This document shows positions 12,010 through 18,533 of a stretch of 18,533 bases of DNA, piece after piece. Where the stretch lies: positions 1 to 18,533 of the forward strand of contig WFWM01000035.1 in assembly GCA_015491145.1 (NCBI GenBank). The letters are read 5' to 3'. A program made the position numbers and the translations under genes. Source of the stretch: Patescibacteria group bacterium (GTDB lineage Bacteria > Patescibacteriota > Minisyncoccia > Phycocordibacterales > UBA12088). Positions within the stretch are counted from its first letter, which is position 1, and the number at the start of each line of letters is the position of its first letter. The notes beneath the pieces are model-generated. The model was not told where the DNA came from and did not search any database. It saw only the letters and a program-made list of their open reading frames with translations.

Positions 12010-13848
12010 ATGTGCGGGATTGCTGCGTGGGTGGGGAGCACCCCTTCTTCCTCCATTGAGGATCGGCTCTTGGCGCTGCTCCGGCGACTGGAGTATCGAG
12101 GGTATGATTCAGCGGGGTTGTGGACGAATCGTGTAGGGCTCGTCCGTTCCATAGAGGGTATTGACTCGCTTGCCCGATCTGCGAATCATCGGCTCGCACA
12201 CGCGAACCTCTCTCAGGAAGAGAGACAGTGGGGCATTGCGCATACCCGTTGGGCAACCCATGGGATGGTATCGCTCCGTAACACCCATCCCCACAGCGGT
12301 TGCAACCGTCGCGTATTTGTGGTGCACAATGGAGTAATTGAGAATGCTCCTGATATCCGCAGGCAGCACCCGTGCTCCTACCGGAGCGAGACAGACACGG
12401 AAGTCATCGCTCACCTTATTGAGGCATACTGGAGCAGGGGTGGTACCCTCGAGGATGCGACGAGAGCTGCCGTCCGCTCCCTGTCGGGAAGCTTTGCAAT
12501 TGCGGTTACCTCGCCATTGGCACCGGAAAGCGTGGTTGTTGCTCGTCGTGAAAGTCCGCTGCTGGTTGGGGTGGGATCTGACTGGAACGCAGCTGCGTCT
12601 GATGTGTACGCGCTTGCTCCATGGGTGAGACAGGTGGCGGTGCTTCCTGAAGGGGCGGTGTGGACGCTGAAAGCAGGTGAGATTTGGCAACAGCAAAGGA
12701 AGCTCACCAATGTGCCATTCGAGGATCTCTCGTTGCAGCAGAGTGAGCCACTGCGGCCGCCGATTTCGTTTCTTGCAAAGAGGGAGGAGGCGCTTGGGAG
12801 AGAGATTGCAGAATCTCCCAACGCGTGGCAGCAGGCGGGGTTCCAGATGCTTCAGCGCGTGCAGGAGGATGAGCAGCTGCGTCGTCTTCTCGTGACGCCG
12901 GCGGCGGTGGTTTGGATCTCGGCCGCATGTGGGAGCGCTCGGATTGCCGCAGCGATAGCGGCACGATGGTTCTTTGCAGGAGGAGACCTTTTCCTCACCC
13001 CTCCCGCTCGAGATGTTCCCTTTCTCCTACAGCACTGCGCCTTTCCTCCTCGAGTTGTTGCGCTTTCTCAATCGGGGGAGACCGCAGATACGCGCTCGGC
13101 AGTGAAAGCGGCGCAGGCGTTGGGGGTCCCTACCATCGGCATCATCAATGTTGTGCCGTCTTCCCTTGCGAGGGAGGTGGATATCCTCGTGCCCCTTGCT
13201 GTAGGACCGGAGACGAGTGTTGCCTCTACGAAGGCGGTCGTCGGGCAGGTGAGTGCGCTCGTGACCCTTGCGGCGGCACGTTCGATCCTGCGTTCCGGAT
13301 CCGGCAACTTGAAGGACCATGCCACATTGCTCTCGGAAGGAGCGATCCAACTTGAGCAGTTTTTGACGCGCCAGTACCAGATACTCTCCTCGATCGGATC
13401 GTTCCTCGCTTCGTGTCGTTCTACCTTTTTCATCGGCAACGGTGCTGGAGACGCGGTGGCACGCGAGGGGGCGTTGAAATTGAAGGAAATCACCTACCTC
13501 CCTTCCGAAGGCCTCTCTGCGGCAGAGTTGAAGCACGGACCGTTGGCGGTGGTGGGGGAAGAGGTCGGGGTCGTTGCGCTTCTCCTTTCACAGGAAGATC
13601 AGGATGGCGTGATTCAAGTGGCAGAAGTGGCGGCGCGAGGAGCCCCGGTGTTCGTGGTGGCTCCTCCAGATCAAGCAAGGGCAGCGCGCTCGTTTGCCCG
13701 GGCAGTGGTGGAGCTGCCGGACCACCCGCTTGCTGCGACCGCCTGCGCCTTGAGCGCGGCGCACTGCGTCGCGTACGAGGCGGCGCGTTCGCTCAAACGC
13801 CCGGTTGATCGACCGCGCCACCTCGCCAAATCCGTCACCGTTTCGTGA
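12010..13848 (+). CDS. glmS: glutamine-fructose-6-phosphate aminotransferase (isomerizing)
   Basis: Makes glucosamine-6-phosphate from fructose-6-phosphate and glutamine, the first step towards UDP-GlcNAc for cell wall synthesis. The 612 residues match the usual length. The N-terminal glutaminase starts with MCGIAAW, so C2 becomes the catalytic N-terminal cysteine; then LEYRGYDSAG (28-37), HTRWATHG (78-85) and HNG (106-108). Two SIS domains follow with ACGSARIA, SQSGETADT (about 355-363), SVASTKA, EGALKLKEITYLPSEG, ELKHGP and the C-terminal PRHLAKSVTV with the catalytic lysine. The segment before the first SIS domain (FLAKREEALGREIAESP) is degenerate compared with the usual MxKEIxEQP. ATG 12010 is chosen over GTG 12007 because the cysteine must be residue 2. 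No glmS ribozyme structure or promoter is seen in the 31-base gap to the transporter gene. Confidence 0.97.
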   Translation: MCGIAAWVGSTPSSSIEDRLLALLRRLEYRGYDSAGLWTNRVGLVRSIEGIDSLARSANHRLAHANLSQEERQWGIAHTRWATHGMVSLRNTHPHSGCNRRVFVVHNGVIENAPDIRRQHPCSYRSETDTEVIAHLIEAYWSRGGTLEDATRAAVRSLSGSFAIAVTSPLAPESVVVARRESPLLVGVGSDWNAAASDVYALAPWVRQVAVLPEGAVWTLKAGEIWQQQRKLTNVPFEDLSLQQSEPLRPPISFLAKREEALGREIAESPNAWQQAGFQMLQRVQEDEQLRRLLVTPAAVVWISAACGSARIAAAIAARWFFAGGDLFLTPPARDVPFLLQHCAFPPRVVALSQSGETADTRSAVKAAQALGVPTIGIINVVPSSLAREVDILVPLAVGPETSVASTKAVVGQVSALVTLAAARSILRSGSGNLKDHATLLSEGAIQLEQFLTRQYQILSSIGSFLASCRSTFFIGNGAGDAVAREGALKLKEITYLPSEGLSAAELKHGPLAVVGEEVGVVALLLSQEDQDGVIQVAEVAARGAPVFVVAPPDQARAARSFARAVVELPDHPLAATACALSAAHCVAYEAARSLKRPVDRPRHLAKSVTVS

Positions 13849-13859
13849 GGAAACTGCCC

Positions 13860-13870
13860 TGTGGTTTAAT
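13860..13870 (+). promoter_or_regulatory. extended -10 promoter (TGTGGTTTAAT) of the 487-residue unknown gene
   Basis: TGTGGTTTAAT ends eight bases before ATG 13879. GGGGAG at 13871-13876 could act as ribosome binding site, but it would lie upstream of the predicted transcription start. Confidence 0.55.
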
Positions 13871-13878
13871 GGGGAGTA

Positions 13879-15342
13879 ATGTTCCCTTCCTCGACAATCC
13901 CGTTGGCGAACGAGCGTTTCGTTGCCTACCTTTCCCGGGAAGGATCGCTTCAGAAACTTCTCCACAAGCACCCCACAGCTTTCGTTGTGCTGGGAGGCGC
14001 TGCGCCGATTATGCGTTGGAAGTGGGTGCGGGATGGTACAGAAATGCTACCCCACCTTTCATGGAAGAGGAAAGGAGAACAGAATGTCGTGCTGGAGGCG
14101 CAAACGCCTGATGCCGTAGCTGTGCTTCGCTACCAATGGCGCGATGCCCACACACTAGAACTTTCTTGGACCCTTGAGGAACGAATGCACGGCGCGATCC
14201 CTTCGCTCTTCCAGTGGGAGTTCGTCGGGCCAGCGGGGTCGTTTTGGGGAAACGGCGCGCTCTGGAACAGGGGATGGCGCATCGCGCCCTCTGGGAATGG
14301 TAGCGAAGGGATGGTCTGGGTCATCAAACCATCGCTTCGGCGGGTCGAGAGAGAGGAAGGTGCCGTAGTAGCTCAGGTGGAGGCGCGCACCCCAGGGAGA
14401 AAGCGGACCTCTGAAGGTGCACTTCGGTTGCAGATCGCGTATGCGGAAGGAGGAAGGGCGCCGCATCTTCGCAAGGATCCGTCAAAGCAGATGCGTGCCG
14501 CACAAGAACGGCTGAGTTCTCGTCTTGCGTCGCTCAGCACCCCAGCACCGGTGCGATCGCTCATCGAAACTGCTCGGATCTGGCTTACCTCCCATCGCGG
14601 GCCGAATGGGGCTTTCCATTTCCCTTACACGGGTGTTCCGGATCCTGTGGTGAGTGCCCACCTTGCCTACCTCCTCCTGGGGGACCGCCGGTACACCGAA
14701 GCGGCATCCACCGCTGCTGCAGCGATCGAGCTCTTGCCTCGTGCTCCTGAGTCGGCACAGTTGCAGGCGCTCGGCTACCTCGCTGCCTACCTGCAACTGG
14801 CGAAGAGCCGGCGGACTGCCAATCGAATTGCGGCAGTCTTTCCGCATGCATTGCTTCGGAAGGTCTCGGTAGATCGCATCTCCTCGAATGTGTCCCGCCT
14901 CATTCTTTTGGGGATGGCGCTTACTGCTGGTGAGGCTACGGCAAGGTGGGAAGGGGGACGATCGTTCCCTCTGGAGTGCTACCGCACGTCGCTGGAGTCA
15001 GTGCAAAAGAAACTCTTTTCCCTGCTGCCATCCGTTTCCGTGAGAGAGCACGCTTCCGTGCTGGAAGGTGTGGCAGTGGGGGTGCTTTCACGAGCAGACC
15101 ATCGCGTGCAAGGCGTGCTCCGGCGGATCCAAGAGGAGGCACAGGATCATAATCCCTTAGCGGCGGTCTTGAGCGCGGCGCTCCTTGGTGAGACGGCGAC
15201 GGCTCGCCAAGCGCTTATACGGTTTGCGCTCGAACTACCGTCTTTTCCAAGTGATCCAGTGGCAGCGATCGCGACGAGCCGTTGGGTGTGGGATGTTGCG
15301 CTGCGCTGTTGGGGGAGGGGTGATGGAGTTCTGCTACTATAG
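13879..15342 (+). CDS. hypothetical two-domain protein, unrecognised
   Basis: A 487-residue protein without signal peptide or membrane segment. The first half (about 1-200) looks beta-rich (alternating hydrophobic strands such as NVVLEAQTPDAVAVLRYQW and TLELSWTLEER). The second half (about 215-480) is helical, with repeated aromatic/alanine helices (SLIETARIWLTSHRGPNG, VVSAHLAYLLLGDRRYTEAA, LQALGYLAAYLQLAKSRR). A beta-sandwich followed by an alpha/alpha array recalls glycoside hydrolases of the glucoamylase/trehalase type, and the PNGAFHFPYTGVPDP stretch sits where such enzymes bind sugar, but I see no firm catalytic acid pair and do not claim the function. It has its own promoter-like element. 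Its stop codon overlaps the -10 box of the next gene. Confidence 0.7.
   Translation: MFPSSTIPLANERFVAYLSREGSLQKLLHKHPTAFVVLGGAAPIMRWKWVRDGTEMLPHLSWKRKGEQNVVLEAQTPDAVAVLRYQWRDAHTLELSWTLEERMHGAIPSLFQWEFVGPAGSFWGNGALWNRGWRIAPSGNGSEGMVWVIKPSLRRVEREEGAVVAQVEARTPGRKRTSEGALRLQIAYAEGGRAPHLRKDPSKQMRAAQERLSSRLASLSTPAPVRSLIETARIWLTSHRGPNGAFHFPYTGVPDPVVSAHLAYLLLGDRRYTEAASTAAAAIELLPRAPESAQLQALGYLAAYLQLAKSRRTANRIAAVFPHALLRKVSVDRISSNVSRLILLGMALTAGEATARWEGGRSFPLECYRTSLESVQKKLFSLLPSVSVREHASVLEGVAVGVLSRADHRVQGVLRRIQEEAQDHNPLAAVLSAALLGETATARQALIRFALELPSFPSDPVAAIATSRWVWDVALRCWGRGDGVLLL
15330..15340 (+). promoter_or_regulatory. extended -10 promoter (TCTGCTACTAT) of the SH3 protein gene
   Basis: TCTGCTACTAT lies inside the last codons of the preceding gene and ends eight bases before ATG 15349. 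The TGn extension is exact; the first TG of the consensus reads TC. Confidence 0.5.
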
Positions 15343-15348
15343 AGATGT

Positions 15349-15960
15349 ATGGCGCAGGAACAGCAGTTCGAAGGAGCACCCTCACCGCAGCGGGCGTTTG
15401 TGCCGGTGGGAGGAATACGGAGAAGGGAGCACCACACTCACTCACCGGATCAAAAGAAAGAGGGGAGCCTCCATCTCCCTCCAAAGCCGAAACGACGCCT
15501 CTTCTCTCGCTTTTCTCTCGCGTACACGCTGCTGCTTGTGGTGGCGGTTACCCTCACAGGAGGCGGGCTCACATGGATCGTAGTGACAACTCCCCGCTGG
15601 CTCGCGGCGCAGCCTCCCCAGCAGGAGCTCTCGCCAGAAGCCCGGGATGTTCTTGCGGCGGTAGAGCGGCAAACTGATCCTTCTTATCAGCAGGAAAAGC
15701 GGGCGCCGGCAGCAGTTTCCTCAACTTCCCCTCAACAGGCCGGGCAGGAGAGAAAGCCGAGTGTCCGTATTCTCTCCACCGAAACCGGCTGGCTCAATGT
15801 GCGGGAGGGACCTTCCACGCGATACCCCAGAATCGGGAGAGTGTTGCCGGGCGAGGTGTACCCCTTCCTTGAGCAGCAGAGTGGGTGGTATCGCATCGAC
15901 TTGGGGGAAGGAAAAGCCGGGTGGGTTTCCGGCACCTATGTGCGAGAGGTAGAACGATAG
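15349..15960 (+). CDS. membrane-anchored bacterial SH3 domain protein
   Basis: A 203-residue protein with a basic, His/Pro/Arg-rich cytosolic N-terminus (1-54), one membrane segment (about 57-80), a Gln/Glu/Pro-rich linker (81-137) and a C-terminal SH3b domain (138-203) on the outside. The domain shows SVRILSTETGWLNVREGPSTRYP, IGRVLPGEVYPFLEQQSGWYRIDL and KAGWVSGTYV, the normal SH3_3 pattern. Such domains bind peptidoglycan stem peptides or other wall parts, so it may tie the membrane to the cell wall. No catalytic domain is attached. It stands alone between the unknown 487-residue gene and the convergent antiporter, whose stop is 15 bases away; no terminator separates them. Confidence 0.88.
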   Translation: MAQEQQFEGAPSPQRAFVPVGGIRRREHHTHSPDQKKEGSLHLPPKPKRRLFSRFSLAYTLLLVVAVTLTGGGLTWIVVTTPRWLAAQPPQQELSPEARDVLAAVERQTDPSYQQEKRAPAAVSSTSPQQAGQERKPSVRILSTETGWLNVREGPSTRYPRIGRVLPGEVYPFLEQQSGWYRIDLGEGKAGWVSGTYVREVER

Positions 15961-15975
15961 AGGGAAGGGTGGTGT

Positions 15976-17343
15976 CTACTTCGTTTCCTTCACGAGACCG
16001 AGTGATCGGGCGATCCATGGGGTGATCGGCGGCTCGAGGGTCAGGGTAAGGAGAATGACCCACATCCCGAGCGCGAAGAGGGTTTCTGCCGCAGGAATTC
16101 CGCTTGCGAGCGCAATGAGGAGGAGGACCGCAGGAATAGCCCCCGTCTCCCTCACAAATGAGAGGAAGGTGAGTTCCTGCCACGAAAACAACGCTCTAGC
16201 CCGAAGGGCCCACGGGGCCAAGGTGAGGAACACCACGAGGGGACGGACCACGAAGAGGAAAAAGAGGCCTGCGGCAATACCGATCGGAGCGAGGGTGAGG
16301 AGCGCAGAAAGCGGCGCGAGGGCACCAAGGAGGAGGAAAATGACCGGTTTGATGAATTTGTCGACAAACACCTCAAAGAAGTGGCGAGCTTCCTTTGAGG
16401 GGTGGGCCGCATCAAAGAGCAGGCCGGCAACGAATGCGGAGAGAAACCCTGAGCCCCCCACGAGGCTGCCGGCGGCAAAGGCGATAATGGGCACTGCGAA
16501 GAAGAGAGCGGGATCGAGGGTGATCGTGCGTCCCCGCGCCAGAAGCCGTTGTTGCCATTGGTCGAGGAACCATGCAGCGGCGATGCCGACGAGAGTCCCC
16601 CACATGATTTCCAACGCGAGGGCATCCACGGTATCCCGTTGGAGCACAACTTGAAACGCGTCACCCACAGAAGTGTAGCTTGCAGTCCCGGCGAGGAGAG
16701 TAACGATGAAGAAGCGGGAGAGGATGGATCCAGTGACATCGTTAAGGGCGCTCTCGGCGACGGCAATGTCCCGAATGAAGGGGCGTTTGAACGCGAGGCT
16801 CTTTAGCGCGGGAATGATGGCGGTAGGGTCGATGGATGCGAGGATGGCTGCGAGAATAACTACACTCACGACAGGGAGATTCACGGAGAAGAGTTCGGCG
16901 AGCCGACTAAGACCGAAAGCAAAGAGGAAAGCGGTGAGGACGGTTCCTACCACCGCGAGGGCTGCAATGGGAGCGAAGTAGCGTCGAAAATTCCTGAACG
17001 GCACCTCAATGCCGCCCCCGAACAGAACGAGCGCCGCGAGAAGCTGCACGAGAAATGCGAGGACCGCCGTGTCCTGGGTAAGAACGGTAAACACCGGCTG
17101 GAGTGCCATACCGAAGAAAATAGCCCATACGAAAGAGGGGATGATGGTGCGAGGGGCCACGGTATCGAGCACGAAGCCGAGGAAGAAAAGGAGGCCGAGC
17201 GCGAGGTAGATTCCCTCAGGAGGAGAGTGGAACAGAGTAAGCAGTGGAGGAAAAGTGTGTACGCTGTAAGAAAGGAGGAGTGCTGCACCAATGAGGGAGA
17301 GGTAGGGGAGGAAGGGGCGTATCGTGAGGATCAGCTGGTGCAT
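15976..17343 (-). CDS. CPA1-family cation/proton antiporter (NhaP type)
   Basis: A 455-residue protein with about 12 membrane segments, exchanging Na+ or K+ for H+ across the membrane. Key motifs: SIDPTAIIPAL (170-180), with the Asp of the family's DP pair at D172, AESALNDVTG (196-205), with the ExxxND signature residues E197, N201 and D202, and RETGAIPAVLL near the last helices. There is no C-terminal cytosolic TrkA-type domain, so gating by a nucleotide is unlikely; the protein ends just after its last membrane segment. ATG 17343 follows the stop of the AI-2E gene by five bases, so the two are one minus-strand unit. The substrate ion cannot be told from the sequence. Confidence 0.9.
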   Translation of the reverse strand: MHQLILTIRPFLPYLSLIGAALLLSYSVHTFPPLLTLFHSPPEGIYLALGLLFFLGFVLDTVAPRTIIPSFVWAIFFGMALQPVFTVLTQDTAVLAFLVQLLAALVLFGGGIEVPFRNFRRYFAPIAALAVVGTVLTAFLFAFGLSRLAELFSVNLPVVSVVILAAILASIDPTAIIPALKSLAFKRPFIRDIAVAESALNDVTGSILSRFFIVTLLAGTASYTSVGDAFQVVLQRDTVDALALEIMWGTLVGIAAAWFLDQWQQRLLARGRTITLDPALFFAVPIIAFAAGSLVGGSGFLSAFVAGLLFDAAHPSKEARHFFEVFVDKFIKPVIFLLLGALAPLSALLTLAPIGIAAGLFFLFVVRPLVVFLTLAPWALRARALFSWQELTFLSFVRETGAIPAVLLLIALASGIPAAETLFALGMWVILLTLTLEPPITPWIARSLGLVKETK

Positions 17344-17348
17344 AGCAA

Positions 17349-18404
17349 CTATGTATTGTGGTGGAGCGCGTCACGGTAGAGGTCGGTCATCACCCCTATC
17401 ATCGTTCGGGCGAAGGCGAAGGCGAGAGGGCCAAGCACGAACCCGCTGAGCCCAAAGGTGGCAATGCCTCCCAAAGTGGCGACGAACACGACAGGATCAG
17501 GTATCCCAAGGTCTCTCCCCACAAGGAGAGGACGCAGCACATTATCGATGACGCTAATTACCCCAACGCCTGCACCGAGCACGATTGTTGCACCAAGCCA
17601 GTTGCCAGTGAGAGCGAGCACCGCTCCAACAGGGGCCCAAATGATGGCGGGGCCTACAGAGGGAATGAGGGCAAAGAATGTCATAGCAATACCCCACAAG
17701 ACAGGAGCGGGCACGCCTGCAAGCCAAAACGCAACACCACCGAGTGCACCCTGGGCGAGCGCTACCGCGAGCGTCCCTTTGAGCACGGCTCGGGCAGTAG
17801 TAGCGAAGTCAGCGAAGAGGCGTCGCTCGTAGTGGTCTCCAAGGGGCAGGACATAGATGAGCCAATCGATAAGGCGCTTCCCATCTTTGAGGAAGAAGAA
17901 GAGAAGGTAGAGCATCACGGCGGTTTGCAGGAGGAAGGAGAACGTAAATTGGCCGGCTGCGACGAGGCTGTTGAGCACGAAGGCGGCAGCACCAGCGAAC
18001 GCCTCGCCAAGGCGACTGCTGATTTCACTTTCCGTGATGCCATACGGCGCAAGAAGTGAGGCGAGCCACTGCACTGCCGCCCCGACGGATCCGCTTGCGG
18101 TATTGTCGGATCCGCCTTGCGGGAAGAAGGAGGAGTACACCGCCATTGCCTCTCTCAGCGCGAGTCCTGAGACCAACACAAGCGGCACCACACCGACTCC
18201 CACCACGAGGAGCACACCGAGGGAAGCGGCGACCCAGCGGGCTGTGTGTCGCGCGAGCCATTCCACGAGTGGGTGGAGGAGAATCGCGAGGATGCCAGCC
18301 CACAACAGTGGCATGGCAAGTGGCAGCGCGGTCCATCCTGCAATGGCAATACTCCCGACGAGGAGCGCAAGGAGGAATCCCTCGCGGTAGTGGCGAAATT
18401 TCAT
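17349..18404 (-). CDS. AI-2E family transporter (UPF0118/PerM type)
   Basis: A 351-residue membrane protein with about seven to eight segments. The family marks are seen: LLWAGILAILLHPLVEWL in the first helices, FFFLKDG, then ALIPSVGPAIIWAPVGAV and SVIDNVLRPLLVG, followed by a last pair of helices ending GFVLGPLAFAF. Members include the quorum-signal exporter TqsA and sodium/lithium antiporters such as Halobacillus UPF0118, so the substrate is open. Co-transcription with a CPA1 antiporter makes a role in ion homeostasis more attractive here. The open frame begins 75 bases upstream, but ATG 18404 stands nine bases after a TATACT -10 box, while the longer start would cover that promoter. Confidence 0.88.
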   Translation of the reverse strand: MKFRHYREGFLLALLVGSIAIAGWTALPLAMPLLWAGILAILLHPLVEWLARHTARWVAASLGVLLVVGVGVVPLVLVSGLALREAMAVYSSFFPQGGSDNTASGSVGAAVQWLASLLAPYGITESEISSRLGEAFAGAAAFVLNSLVAAGQFTFSFLLQTAVMLYLLFFFLKDGKRLIDWLIYVLPLGDHYERRLFADFATTARAVLKGTLAVALAQGALGGVAFWLAGVPAPVLWGIAMTFFALIPSVGPAIIWAPVGAVLALTGNWLGATIVLGAGVGVISVIDNVLRPLLVGRDLGIPDPVVFVATLGGIATFGLSGFVLGPLAFAFARTMIGVMTDLYRDALHHNT

Positions 18405-18407
18405 ACC

Positions 18408-18418
18408 CGTGGTAGTAT
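18408..18418 (+). promoter_or_regulatory. extended -10 promoter (CGTGGTAGTAT) of the right-edge gene
   Basis: CGTGGTAGTAT ends 11 bases before ATG 18430. It overlaps the minus-strand TATACT box at 18414-18419 base for base, so the two promoters face away from each other at the same place. Confidence 0.5.
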
Positions 18419-18419
18419 A
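18414..18419 (-). promoter_or_regulatory. -10 box (TATACT) of the AI-2E/antiporter unit
   Basis: On the minus strand TATACT ends nine bases before the AI-2E ATG at 18404, which predicts a leader of about three bases. A TG stands three bases before it (TGCGA), not at the exact extended position. Confidence 0.55.
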
Positions 18420-18429
18420 TCGCATCGAT

Positions 18430-18533
18430 ATGGAGCGTTCGCAATCCCCACCGGCGTGTGAGCGAGAGGAAAAGGACACTCTCGTGCATGAACGATTCGC
18501 TGCGTACCGTCGCGAGGTGGAGGAGTGGTGGGA
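18430..18533 (+). CDS. start of an unidentified gene (cut by the window end)
   Basis: An open frame of 34 codons starting at ATG 18430 and running off the edge. The residues (MERSQSPPACEREEKD, then HERFAAYRREVEEWW) are charged and helix-like. I do not recognise the family from so little. Support for a real gene comes from the promoter box 11 bases upstream and from the divergent layout with the AI-2E gene, 25 bases away. Confidence 0.5.
   Translation, partial: MERSQSPPACEREEKDTLVHERFAAYRREVEEWW

Noticed and set aside
17358..18059. Plus-strand open frame of 233 codons opposite the AI-2E gene
   Set aside because: The product is highly charged and glycine/serine-rich and mirrors hydrophobic codons of the AI-2E gene, so it is a shadow.
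1..18533. CRISPR arrays, tRNA or rRNA genes, insertion sequences, toxin-antitoxin or phage-defence genes
   Set aside because: No spaced direct repeats, cloverleaf-like segments, transposase motifs or typical defence genes were seen on either strand; the coding density leaves no room for them.

Overview
The window is a compact, GC-rich bacterial chromosome segment with 18 protein genes (two cut by the window ends). It has no RNA genes, insertion sequences or CRISPR array that I can see. Intergenic gaps are mostly 5-110 bases and no gene-free stretch exceeds 300 bases. TGA is used as a real stop by several conserved genes (clpC-like, polX, sigma factor), so the genetic code looks standard. The gene set, the very short spacers, the zinc-finger ClpC and several poorly conserved membrane or ORFan genes fit a Patescibacteria/CPR-type genome of the GC-rich kind. 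That lineage call is an inference from style, not from a marker gene.

Layout. 1-1032: the C-terminal tail of a protein ending in a CX4C motif like a ribonucleotide reductase, overlapped by a cob(I)alamin adenosyltransferase (cobO), then a small membrane protein. 1003-2208 (minus): rarA, an AAA+ replication-repair ATPase. 2275-3805: a membrane-anchored thioredoxin-fold protein, a DsbB-like quinone-linked thiol oxidase and an ECF sigma factor, tightly packed. 3869-7169: hsp20 and a large ClpC/ClpE-like unfoldase with a structured leader. 7236-9578: a DUF2585-type membrane protein and DNA polymerase X with a PHP domain. 9615-10943: an unrecognised 442-residue protein. 10990-13848: a host-attachment/baeRF-like protein, a short VIT1/CCC1-type metal transporter and glmS. 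13879-15342: an unrecognised 487-residue protein. 15349-15960: a membrane-anchored SH3 protein. 15976-18404 (minus): a CPA1 cation/proton antiporter preceded by an AI-2E family permease. 18430-end: the start of a divergent gene.

How the genes may work together. CobO would supply adenosylcobalamin, which a class II ribonucleotide reductase upstream would need. The thioredoxin-fold/DsbB pair forms a disulfide-forming route in the envelope, and it sits directly upstream of an ECF sigma factor and two protein-quality genes (sHsp, Clp unfoldase), suggesting a stress-handling block. RarA and PolX are replication and repair functions.

The most interesting signal is regulatory. A repeated extended -10 element, close to TGTG(G/C)TANNNT, stands a few bases upstream of most transcription-unit first genes. 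Its predicted start sites fall on or next to the start codons, implying leaderless or near-leaderless mRNAs. The clpC-like gene is the exception: it has the same promoter element but a roughly 85-base leader that begins with a long hairpin. A perfect 17-bp inverted repeat lies between the clpC-like gene and DUF2585, and two -10 boxes overlap on opposite strands at 18413-18419.
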